Shown: one piece after another, positions 34,151-44,559 of the stretch
Layout: each line of letters begins with the position of its first letter
Numbering within the stretch: the stretch's first letter is position 1
Origin: Nepenthes gracilis
Taxonomy: Eukaryota > Streptophyta > Magnoliopsida > Caryophyllales > Nepenthaceae
DNA length: 64,000 bases
Reading direction: 5' to 3'
Assembly (NCBI GenBank): GCA_033239525.1
Contig: BSYO01000006.1
Span: forward strand, 19,554,175 to 19,618,174
The notes under the pieces: generated by a model
Database searches by the model: none
What the model saw: the letters and a program-made list of their open reading frames with translations, nothing else
Told to the model about the DNA's origin: nothing
Translations under genes and position numbers: made by a program

Positions 34151-36140
34151 GTATCTACTGAAGATTCACATTATTTCTGATTGCAGTTGGAGAATTGTTG
34201 TTTCTGTTTTTTCTCTCCCTCCCTCTTTCATCGATCTTTATTTTGTATATTTTCCGCTTATTTTTTTCTGTCAAATTGACTTCTGATTTCTCTTCTGATG
34301 CATAAAAAGTGCGCATTTTCGTATGAATGAGGGATTTCTCGATGATGAATAGAAAATGATGACGAGTCCGATCATTTTTCTCCATTCTATCGAATTGTGA
34401 CGACAAATCGAGGCATTTGTCTGAGAGAAATCTCTTCTTCTACTATTTCTTTCATTCCTGCCTTTTCTATTTCATGTTTTTTCAGTACTCTCAACAATCT
34501 GCCCTTCTGTGTTTTCCTGCTTGATTTTTAGTACTCTAATTTGTTTCCCTTTTGTCTTCTGGCCTGTAATAGGAAGATGTGTGTATTGATGCCTACAAAC
34601 CCCCTGGTTTTTCTCTCGATGGAACCTTCAACCTCCTAATCATTCCGAATGCGTTCTTCAATATCCTCTTTGCATTAAACTTCGTAATTTTTATGGAGTT
34701 TGTGATCGATTTAAATTCGAATCCTTAATCGTTGTTTTTTAATTTCCAAAATTTTGAGGAGTCAAATCCGAATTCCAACCTCAATTATGTTATAATTTCT
34801 CAGTTGCTTGTTTCTCCATGAATAAAGTCCACTACGCGCTACTAATCTGAACAGAAGTTCCATTTTATCACGAAGAATTTGATTTTTCTGTTTGAGAAAA
34901 TTACTTATGTACTGGGTAGGGATGAAGGAGCCCTGTTTTACTGCCCCTTCTCGCAGTACTGTAGAAGCTTTACACGACAATAAATTTCAATTCCCACAAC
35001 ATGATAGCCAATAATTGATTGCTTTACTTAACTATGAAGGCTACGCTAGTGATTTGTTCTCACTTGTTGGAGAAGCTATTGCAGCTATGATGAGAAATCA
35101 GTATCTCTCAATTATGCCAATTGAGAAGTATAATTTCAATGATTATTTTTCAAGCACTTTTGAGCTGCATCTAAACTTCTCTCCATAGATTTGTTGTGTG
35201 ATGATTGAGCCCACTAAATATATGATTTTATAGATATAGTTTATGTGTTTTCAAGTTCATTTTTTGGGGCAGTGGGGTATGCTTTGTTTAATCATGAGCC
35301 AGCTGAATATATGATTTTATAGGCGATAGTTGATGAGTCATGTGGTGACATTGTCTCATCATTTTCATCATCATTTTGATATGATGAGCATACATCATTT
35401 TTATATTTGAAAAGAAAAGTTTATATCCCTTTAATATTAAAGTGACCATTATCTTAGGAAAGGTCCTTTAGGCTCCATTTTATTATGGCATTATATTTAC
35501 AAAAAATATTTATCAAATTAAAAATATTTTTGTAAATAATTATTTTTTTTGAAAAATTTGTTTTACATTTTGTATGGAAAATCACTTTTCATATGACATT
35601 TGATGGGCATAAGAAAAGTTCAAATTAGCGCAAAGCATTCAATGATGGGCGTCGATGGTTTTATGTTCGTGCTATTTTTGAATGGTGGTGATATTTTTGC
35701 GCAGCGACTGTGTCAGAACGTCGATGGTCCAAGGTGGGGGTCCCAATTGTTTCTAATTCTAACAGTGACAGCAGTGTTTGCCTGCAGTGTCGTTGGTCAA
35801 TCACCGATGACTAGTTGGTGGTTCATGGGCGTCTGGCAACCAGAAACGCATCCGGTGGTGTGTCGGCTTGCTACCACCTGCTGGGTCGGGTGCTTCATGG
35901 CTAGGCAATGGTATTCCTTCATGGTCCGGCAATAAAACTCATCTTGAAATTAATACTTTCATAATGAGTGTTAGATATTTCTATTGGTTCATGGTCACGA
36001 ATTCTCATAGGAGCATCTTTAATTCTTTTTCATAGCCTTGTATTCATTTCAAATCGAAGGATGCTCTCTTTTTTTCTTTTTTTTTTTGTTGGGAAATAAC
36101 TTGTATAAATTAAATAGCCATTGTCACGAATGAATACTAT
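34151..36140. other. No recognisable gene; open frame of 111 codons at 35,600
   Basis: The stretch 34,150-35,000 has T-rich, intron-like composition. An open frame at 35,600-35,935 encodes a Trp- and Val-rich product with no family I recognise. Its base composition is more GC-rich than its surroundings, which could mean a transposon scrap. Confidence 0.3.
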
Positions 36141-36149
36141 TACGTCGTT

Positions 36150-36900
36150 GTCGTACGGATTAGGAAGTTTTCGGATTTTTAGTTCGGATCGGATTTCAAA
36201 CAGGTCCGATTTTTGTTACTTTGAATTTGGAGCCTGTACAACATAACTAACAAATAAGATGTCAGATATTTGACGAAATTTTTTCCATAGAAAATACTCT
36301 AACGCTCAAATTAGTAACCTCCCATAATAAACGGAAAGGGGCGCACGCTTAGAGGTGAACGGAAATATGCAGGGAGTGCGTGGATGTAGGAATAAGAGAT
36401 TGGTAAGCAGGTAATGAGAGGCCTAGTTCTCGGAATGCACCATAGTGGCTGACTACAATGACCCATGGTGGGCTGGAGAAGTACAAGAGCTAGCTGTGTT
36501 TATGAGAGTTGGTGCCTGCGAGAGTGTATGTCTCAAGGCATGATTTTGGTTTCTCGGGTCTCAATTGATCGATTGATCCTCTCTTCTTCTATAAGCGAAA
36601 AGGGAATTTATGGCTCCTCCGCCTGGAGTTCTTGGCGTGAGAATCCTTCTTGTAGGGATTCGTTGGCCACCGATTTGTGGCGGTTGTTGGTGTGTCGTTT
36701 GTCGCCTCATTGCCAGGTAGATTTTACCGAACATCGCAGTCACACCTGGTCCACTTCTCGAGTTGGGATTGGGTAAAAATCGTAGAATGGCAAAGATCGA
36801 CCTCTCCCTATTGCCTCGCTTCTTACACTGCCATCGCCGCCAACAGTCGCATTAATTAATCGATGACGACGTCATTGGCCGCGAAGACGAGCGCCATGTG
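36150..36900 (-). mobile_element. Partial Tat-type LTR, minus orientation
   Basis: The + strand phrase ATACTCTAACGCTCAAATTAGTAAC (about 36,294-36,318) is the reverse complement of the TTGAGCGTCGGAG segment of the Tat LTRs at 22,528 and 32,134, with substitutions. It is preceded by a CGGATCGGATT and GGAGCCTGTACAACA region placed like their outer ends. A GC-rich part follows at 36,600-36,900. No matching internal region is adjacent. Confidence 0.4.
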
Positions 36901-37600
36901 AGTTGTTCTGGGACGTTGAGCTGGATTCACCGTTTGGGCCGTCGCTTCGTTGGTTGGGCTTGGAATTTTCTTGAGCTTTCACACTGGACCCAACAAATAC
37001 TAATAAAAAGAATGCAAAAATTAATATTAGGTTATTTTATTTTTTAAAAAGTAAATATTACCTAAGGTTAAATGCTATCACGGATGCCAATTTGTCCATT
37101 TTAATTTTATTTTTTTCTACTGTGACTTTGAATGAGAAGAAAATTCTGTAAAAATTAAAAAAAAATGATAAATATGCAGCCATATACTTAAATAGAAAAA
37201 TGCTGCCCATAATTTAAATGAAACATTATATTATTACCATAATTTCTTCACGCACAATGCAAGCCACCTACTGACATCGACCTTCTCATTTCTTATCGGG
37301 TTTTTTTTTTTTTGAATATTATTTATGAAAAATAAGTTATACTTTTATAAAAGTATGTTCTTCAAAAATATCAAAATTTAAATATATTAAAATAGTTAAT
37401 GATAATTCATACAGAATTTCAATAATTTCTTATAAAAAATACTTTAAAAAGTAAGAAACATCTCGATTAATATAGTATTTATCTATTAATATAAATAAAT
37501 AAATAAAATATTATGTGTTTATACAGGTATAGGTGGTGCCATTTTTTTAAAAATTATTAAATTTAGAAATATTTTGAAAATCCATTACAAAAGAGCACAA
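36901..37600. other. A+T-rich intergenic DNA, no gene seen
   Basis: Mostly A+T-rich sequence with a T-run near 37,302-37,313. No coding exon is recognisable. Its right end adjoins the psbO promoter. Confidence 0.5.
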
Positions 37601-37625
37601 ATCTTTATCCGAGAGGGAAGTTTGA

Positions 37626-37710
37626 CACGTGGAAGAAATTATAAAGAGCAGCTTCGACTAACCAATAAGGGGGGGAGGCCATTATCCTCTACCCTATCTC
37701 TTATCCAAAC
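37626..37710 (+). promoter_or_regulatory. psbO promoter elements
   Basis: A G-box-type CACGTGG lies at 37,626-37,632, a TATAAAG box at 37,640-37,646, and an I-box-type motif (reverse complement GGATAAG) at 37,700-37,706. G-box and I-box combinations are known from light-regulated photosynthesis genes. If the TATA box is used, transcription would begin near 37,670, giving a leader of about 150 bases. Confidence 0.5.
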
Positions 37711-37822
37711 TCAATACACCAAGCAAAGCCACCAAAATAACAGCCATATCCCCTCCACAGAAATAGCCTCTGTTCAGGCATTACTTTCAGAGGAAAGCGG
37801 AGAGTGAAGGGAGAAGATTACA

Positions 37823-40358
37823 ATGGCAGCCTCACTGCAAGCAGCAGCTACCTTTATGCAGCCAACAAAGCTCGGTGCGCCATCACGCACCAGCCTCCAA
37901 TTGAGGTCCTCCCAAAGCCTATGCAAGGCATTTGGGCTTGAGCCAGCGGGAGCTAGGGTTACTTGTTCTCTTCAATCTGATCTCAAGGACTTGTCCCACA
38001 AGTTTGTGGATGCCACCAAGCTTGCTGGCTTTGCCCTTGCCGCCTCAGCCCTTGTCGTCTCGGTATAAATACCTGCAGTTTTCTCATTACAGTTTCTTGC
38101 AGATTCTGAACATTTTTTACACTTCGGAATCAGATATGTATAAATCTTCCAAACTTCGAAGATAAAGCTCCGCACTTTCATCTAAATGCATCAACCGATT
38201 GAATTTCAAATGTCAGTCTAAGTTAGATTAAGATGTTGTATTGTAAAGTGGTTAAGGGTCTGAACAGTGGAAACGAACTCTTTTATAATAGGAGTTAATA
38301 CTGCTTAAAATAGATCTAAAATGGTTAGACCTTTCTTGAACCCATGTACAACAGAAATTTGTGGTTAGACCTTTCTTGAACCCATGTAACAATAGAAATT
38401 TCGTGCATTCAACTACAGTTGAGTGAGTTTGATCAAGAAGTACGGCTACTGTTGAGTGAATTTGCTGGAAGGACGGTTCTTTTCTTGTTATCTCCTTACA
38501 CTATATCGAATAAGGATTGATTACCATATACCACAACAAAATAGCTGTACTTCTTGCTTCTGAAGGTTAAAAACAATGAGAACGATGTTGATGGTGATGA
38601 GGATGATGATGCTACTTGTATTGCTGCTGCTGCTTAGACTATCAGACCTGTTGGTAACCTAAGGATATGAATAAATGATAAAGGAGAGTTAAACTTCTGG
38701 ACCAATTATTCTGCAAGATTGAACTTGTCTTTACAAGCTCAATTGCATTAGTATCATAGATAAAAATATTAGTGTCAATATCAGTATTGATATTGGTTTT
38801 GATTATATTGGTATTGAACATATCGAACAATACAAATCGATATTTGATATATTTGATAGAAGAAAATTTTCAAAAATTATAAACTAGTAGAATCATATTA
38901 ATTGATACGAAAAATATCATGATATCATTGCAACATTGAAAAATATCGGTATTAGAGGATCAATAATGATACATATCAGCTGATATGTATTATATCAACT
39001 AATATTTGTATCAATGGTTAGTATTTAATTATATCATGTATATTTCTACAAATAGTTAATTTACGTGTGGCTGGAGTAATGGGTATCGAGGGATAGCAAT
39101 ATCGAACACTTGGCTATTTTGTCTTCCAACCACTAGCGTGATGGGAGAGGCAAACCAGTTAAATATTTTTATTCCTCCATACCTATTACCTCCACACGTA
39201 CTTAAACCCAATAGTTTCTTGTTTGAATTGTAGTGTAGTGCAATTTATGCTTGATTCATGTGGATTGGTATTAAATTCAGCTTCGAATCCCATTCTTTTT
39301 CCTCAACTGATTATTAGCCCTGTAAAAAAAAAAGTATCTGACAAGAATGTGATGACAAAATTTCCAATGCGCTTTCCTATGGAAAAAGTGTGATTTGAGC
39401 ACAAGATAAGATTCTTTGAAAAGAATGGCAGAAATGAAAGTATCAATCAAGTTTCTACCATGAGATATTGGGCTGCTGTATAAAAAAAGCTACGTTTCTA
39501 ATTGCATCACTACCCAATATTTCAGCCTTCTTCTTCATATTGCTCCTTTGGTTGGAGAGAGTGATGTTATTTTTTGTGAATAATCTCTTGGTTTTGCAGG
39601 GTGCTAATGCTGAAGGAGTTCCAAAAAGATTGACCTACGATGAAATTCAAAGCAAAACTTACCTTGAAGTGAAGGGAACTGGAACTGCTAACCAATGCCC
39701 AACCATTGAGGGGGGAGTCGACTCATTTGCCTTCAAGCCTGGGAAATACAATGCAAAGAAGCTCTGCCTTGAGCCCACCAAATTTAATGTCAAAGCCGAG
39801 GGTGTGAACAAAAATGCACCACCGGAATTTCAAGATACCAAACTTATGACCCGCCTGACATACACCCTCGATGAAATTGAGGGGCCGTTCGAAGTCTTAC
39901 CCGATGGCAGTGTCAAGTTTGAGGAGAAAGATGGCATTGACTATGCTGCTGTCACTGTTCAGCTGCCCGGTGGTGAGCGTGTGCCTTTCCTCTTCACCGT
40001 CAAGCAGCTGGTGGCATCTGGCAAGCCAGACAGCTTTGGTGGAGAGTTCCTTGTGCCATCTTACCGGGGCTCCTCCTTCCTCGACCCAAAGGGGAGAGGT
40101 GGATCTACTGGTTATGATAACGCGGTTGCATTGCCCGCCGGAGGAAGAGGAGATGAAGAGGAACTTGAGAAGGAGAACATAAAGAATGTTTCGTCATCCA
40201 AAGGGAAAATCACCTTGAGTGTCACCAAGAGCAAGCCTGAGACTGGGGAGGTGATTGGAGTGTTTGAGAGCCTTCAGCCATCTGATACTGATCTAGGGTC
40301 AAAGGCTCCAAAGGATGTGAAGATTCAAGGGATCTGGTATGGCCAGCTTGAGAAGTAG
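37823..40358 (+). CDS. psbO: Oxygen-evolving enhancer protein 1 (PsbO), two exons
   Basis: Exons 37,823-38,062 and 39,600-40,358, with a 1,537-bp GT-AG intron, encode 332 aa, the usual precursor length. PsbO is the 33-kDa extrinsic manganese-stabilising subunit of photosystem II in the thylakoid lumen. The first ~58 residues are a Ser/Ala-rich chloroplast transit peptide. A hydrophobic Sec-type lumen signal follows ([19 protein letters not shown]), cleaved before [20 protein letters not shown] at residue 85. The two conserved cysteines of the disulfide are at 113 and 136. Conserved blocks [54 protein letters not shown] and [18 protein letters not shown] are all intact, ending [11 protein letters not shown]. 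The intron falls exactly between the signal core and its cleavage site. Read-through upstream of exon 2 from an ATG at 39,468 is intron sequence. Confidence 0.97.
38322..38401 (+). repeat. 40-bp tandem duplication in the psbO intron
   Basis: TGGTTAGACCTTTCTTGAAC begins at 38,322 and again at 38,362, each followed by CCATGTA and an A-rich CAGAAATTT or TAGAAATTT. The two units differ at a few positions. Confidence 0.9.
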
Positions 40359-40970
40359 AGCTTTCAGTGTATGTATGGATGTGTCTTTTTCTTGCTCTGA
40401 TTTTGTTATAAGCTGAAGGAGTACTACTTTTCTGAGTCTTTCATTCGAGAAGAAATACAACTATTCTTCTGCTTGTATAATATCATGGCATCTGAAGATT
40501 AATATTTCAAGCTAATGGTTTTTCAAAGTTCTGAGTAACTCCTCCTTGGCATCATAATTCCAAGACATTATAGTATACTACTCTCTTCTCAATAAGGTTT
40601 TAAGTACACCATTATACAAGTTGAAACTTGAAAATTACAACAAATGAGAGTAAAAATGAGAAATCTAGACCGGTAGGAGTACTGTACACAATTTAGTACA
40701 TCATGCCAGAAAATGGAAGAAATCTGAGTAAAATTATCATCTGAATATTAGAATAACACCTTCCTCTTTTCTCATTTCTTCTATCATTCCTCTAGTATTT
40801 ACTTGAAAAAAAAAGAGAGAGAGAGAAAAGTGAAACTGATGAGAGAACTATTTGAAATTGCACCATTATATTCAGTGTATACAAATAATTGTTCTACCAT
40901 TGAGCACCAACCACGCGCTAGGGTGTTGTTTGTCTCTTGCAAGGAACCAGAAGCGGCGATCCCTTGAGAA
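40359..40970. other. psbO 3' UTR and downstream DNA
   Basis: The first 150-200 bases are probably 3' UTR; polyadenylation-like A-rich motifs occur near 40,450-40,510. The rest shows no coding character. Confidence 0.5.
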
Positions 40971-40974
40971 TCCA

Positions 40975-41125
40975 TAGCAGTGCCAACTTATTCGGCTCGA
41001 TGTTCTGCTTTCGTAATTGAGAATAGACTTCGATTGCTTCATTTGGTTGGCCTTGCATTGTATTAAGCTGCAATTTTAAGATTGCCCATTAAGGTAGATT
41101 CAGCTAGGAATTTTGTCGAATAGCG
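40975..41125 (-). pseudogene. Fragment of a pentatricopeptide-repeat (PPR) protein gene
   Basis: On the minus strand, LFDKIPS (41,103-41,123) is followed, after two stops and a frame change, by NTMQGQPNEAIEVYSQLRKQ (from 41,064) and then NIEPNKLAL to about 40,977. This spacing and wording fit a PLS-type PPR repeat, in which NEAIxVYxxLRxxxIxPN is a standard motif. PPR proteins edit and process organelle RNA. Only about one and a half repeats remain and the frame is broken, so it is a relic. The limits of the original gene cannot be seen. Confidence 0.5.
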
Positions 41126-41643
41126 GCGGGGCACCTGCTAAATCGCCCCAATGAAGACATGATTTCATCAATTTGAGGCTGATAAGAGGTTATAATTTAG
41201 TTGGTTGGTAGCTCATAAGAGAATATGTTTTTCTGGTGTTCCGCTTGCAGGAGTAATCGGGTCGCTGGCATTCAGCACTGACAGTTTTGCGTCTGCTAGC
41301 TCCTCTGTTTAGAACGTAGACGCTTGCCCATAGGCAAGATTAAAATCAAATTGTCAGATTGGTTTAGTTTAATTAATTTAAAATTTTATAGAATTTGATC
41401 AAATTTTATAAATATTTATAAATCTAAATAGTAATAAAATTTGGCCCGATGTGTTTTATAATCGGACACAATCATTGATGAAAGTAACAATTTTAGCTCG
41501 ACATGACCCCATTTGAACTATGAATGAATAAGGTTATGGTTTTTTAGCCCTAATAACTAGGATGCATTTTGGCCAATCTAAGTTAACAATTATAAATTTT
41601 TACATAAACCCAACTTATGTAAATGTCCAGTCCGATTTTGATA
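41126..41643. other. Intergenic DNA between the PPR relic and the chromovirus
   Basis: A+T-rich sequence with no recognised gene; it forms the left flank of the retrotransposon insertion. Confidence 0.5.
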
Positions 41644-43565
41644 TATAATACCCAATTTTTTTTTATTTACTTTGGATGTATTTGTTATTTGGGTTAATTG
41701 GACTCATTGGATTTAATTGATATTATGAAATTTTGAAGGAATTTGAATCAGCTGGATGGCGCCTGAAGCATAGATTGATGTGGGCTTACACCCGAGGAGC
41801 GCCCAAGGGCTGCACTCGAGTGCCCTTTTTTGTAAAGCAGTGCTCAATAGCCATTTTCTGTATATATAAGCACTGCAACAAGTATTGTTGGCCATTTCAC
41901 GCAAGAGAAGGAAGAGATGAGAAAGAGAAGAGAATGAAGAGGAGAGAGAAAGAAGAGAAGTGATAGTTCGAAGTATCCATTTGTCGGATTTACTTTGTAT
42001 AATATTAAGGCAACAATCGTTAAACCCTATCTTTGATCTATTTTAATATCTGATAAGTTTTATTTATTTTGAATGTTTAATGTTCATACATATGATTTTA
42101 ATTTAGCCCATTTGTTTTCTTTGTGCATATATAATATTTATACCAATCGTTTGAGAGTTTTGTTAGGGTTTTACAAGTATTGAGTGTTTTATTATTTTAT
42201 AAAAAATTGATAAATATTTAAAACTATATATTTTATGTATTAGTATATTTGTGTGAAAAAAATCAAAATTTGCATGGGCCATGCATTAGTACATTGCTGC
42301 TTTGAGATCAATGTCACTACTTCTATTATCTATTATCTGTGTCTTTCTCAATAGGGAGAACTCTATTTCCGACAAAAAAATATCTATGAATCCCTTTGTG
42401 GCCAGTAGAAACAAGGCTCTATTTATAATTGACCCAACCCGCATATATTTTATTGAGAACCATTGTAGGTGAATTGAATAAAAACTAATATGTTCAGACG
42501 TCTTAATATATATATTAAATTTGAGAATTATACCCAAAATTATGTGTGATAAAATATAGTGAGCACGTTCTTTATCTATGATAAACAATGTATATAAATG
42601 ACTCTACTTATTGGTCTAAATAGTAGATGACTCTGGTTTAAGGTTATCAACCCTTTTTAAGTTGGTCTCTTGGTTTTTGATTTTTCGATTTCATGCAAAC
42701 TTTGAATTTCTGTATTGGTTTATGTTTGGACTCATTTTGAGATTTGCAAGTTTGCTCATGGATGAGATTTAATCAGTCCCGTATAATTGAATATATGATT
42801 TGTTCCAAAATATGTTTCAATTTATATGATTTTGTTTCGAATTTTATTTCGTTTGTATGTGATTTTGTTTCGAACTCTATTTCGTTTAACTTATATTTCA
42901 CTATGGTCTATACCTGATTTGGATTATCCGATTTCACTCCGAATAACTTTTGTTCAGTATATGTCCCGACGAAAATATATTTGATATGGATTATGATCTG
43001 AGTACGAGACTATCTTTAACCTTTCGATATCAAATTTTTGAATTTATGTCATTTTGAGATTTGAATGTGTATATGGGCCATCCATATGATTTGATATATT
43101 ATTATTTATTAACGGTATTAATATTTATTGAGATTTAAACTCATATTTTGCTTCTTATCCCTTCGAAGTAGTGGGTTTGAATGTTGTATATGGACATGAT
43201 ATGATTGTCGTTCATCCATTCTGGTGAGTTCTAGCTTCGTTTGATTTGGGTTTGTATTAAATATGTTTTGGATATTAGGATTGGCTGAGTGTAAGCCTAT
43301 AATTATACATTGAGTATAGTTTGGGTTGCTGTATATTGAGTTTGTTGGTTTATTACCTTCCTTGCGATACTTGTAGATCAAATCACATGTATTATTGTGT
43401 TCGGATGATTATTTAATAAGATTCTATGCGGATTACGATTGTATTATTTGGTCATATGGTTTGTTTATTTGTTACGCTTTAGTTTAAATTTTGTTATATT
43501 ATTTTGGGATTTATAATTTTGTGAATGATAATTAATTTGACCTGCTTGGGTTTGAGTTCGTTACA
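41644..43565 (+). mobile_element. 5' LTR of the chromovirus
   Basis: It starts TATAATACCC, where the canonical TG has become TA, and ends GTTCGTTACA. A GC-richer piece at 41,750-41,830 (GGATGGCGCCTGAAGC, CCGAGGAGCGCCC) and a TATATAAGC box near 41,861 match those of the 3' LTR. The short open frame at 41,733-41,963 is part of the LTR. Confidence 0.85.
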
Positions 43566-43570
43566 ATGAA

Positions 43571-43584
43571 TGATATTAAAAAAG
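43571..43584 (+). other. Decayed primer binding site
   Basis: TGATATTAAAAAAG lies five bases after the 5' LTR. Through its first ten bases it matches the initiator-tRNA-Met primer site TGGTATCAGA apart from G-to-A and C-to-T changes. Confidence 0.55.
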
Positions 43585-43819
43585 TTGTAAGGAAAGATAT
43601 TTTTGGTCAATTTTAGGTTGATTTTAGGGAAGGTAATTAATTAAATATTTTACATGGCGGGTGATTTTTATGACAGACAATAGATATTTTAGATATGAAG
43701 GTTTAGGTTCAAACCATAAGGATGATTACTTGGTTATAATTGGTCACATGAGTGATATTATGGATAGAATGATTCATTAAAAAGATCATGATTTAGCTAC
43801 TATGAGGAGGATGGCTGAG

Positions 43820-44470
43820 TAGGGGCACAATTAAACACTCTTCTACCAATTTAAGGGTGAGCCACTTAGTACCATATTTTGGGATTGAAGAATGAAGAGA
43901 TTTCTTGGGATGTTTTTGAAGAGATATTCCTGAAGAAGTTCTTTCCATCTAATATTTGAAAAATTAATGAAGATGAGTTTAGCAGGCTGAAGCAAGAAAA
44001 TAAGATTATGGCGGAGTACGATACAAAGTTTATAAAGTTATTTTGATTCACTCTCCACATGGTTGGAGATGAGGCCCGGAGAGCCTGAAAGCTTTTGCAA
44101 AGGCTTTAGGATTCAATTAGAAAGCAGCTTGTGCCTCTCCGTTTGTAGACTTACAGTGAAGTGCTTGATCAATCATTACTGATTGAGTAAGAGTAGTTAT
44201 GGGAGAAAAATTTTGAAAAGAGATCGGAGCATTGAGGTCAGAGTTCAAGGGCAAGAGGCTCCTATTTGATGTCCAAAGGTCATGATAAAGGAAAATCAAT
44301 TGGAGTGAAGTTATCTCCACCTATGCCCCAATTCACAAGATTAGTGTGCGAGTTTTTTGAGAAAAATCATATTGGGAGAGAATGTTTTCGCTAGAGTGGA
44401 GCCTCCTTCAATTGTAACCAGATGGGTCACCAATCGAAGGATTGCCCAAGTCTGAGGCATTCAAATATGA
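43820..44470 (+). pseudogene. gag remnant with zinc knuckles
   Basis: Translations include REINEDEFSRLKQENKIMAEY, the typical gag helix, then a first knuckle CEFFEKNHIGREC (about 44,347-44,385) whose second Cys is Phe, and a second, SFNCNQMGHQSKDCP, whose first Cys is Ser. Several stops interrupt it. Gag would form the particle and bind RNA; this copy cannot. Confidence 0.75.
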
Positions 44471-44559
44471 GGCCGACGGTTCCCAGCAGAGCTTTTGTAG
44501 CAACGTCTCAAGACGCTAGAGCAAATCCATCAGTTGTGGAAGGTAGTTTATAAATCTTT

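Noticed and set aside
38590..38636. A coding exon in the psbO intron (GAT/GCT-rich triplet run)
   Set aside because: It is a short trinucleotide-repeat-like tract with no splice context, and psbO is complete without it.
39468..39560. A hydrophobic peptide ([13 protein letters not shown]) as a new small membrane protein
   Set aside because: It is translated intron just before psbO exon 2.
39468..39599. An upstream ATG extending psbO exon 2
   Set aside because: The segment is intron sequence ending in TTTTGCAG; exon 1 with transit and lumen signal peptides splices exactly at the acceptor.
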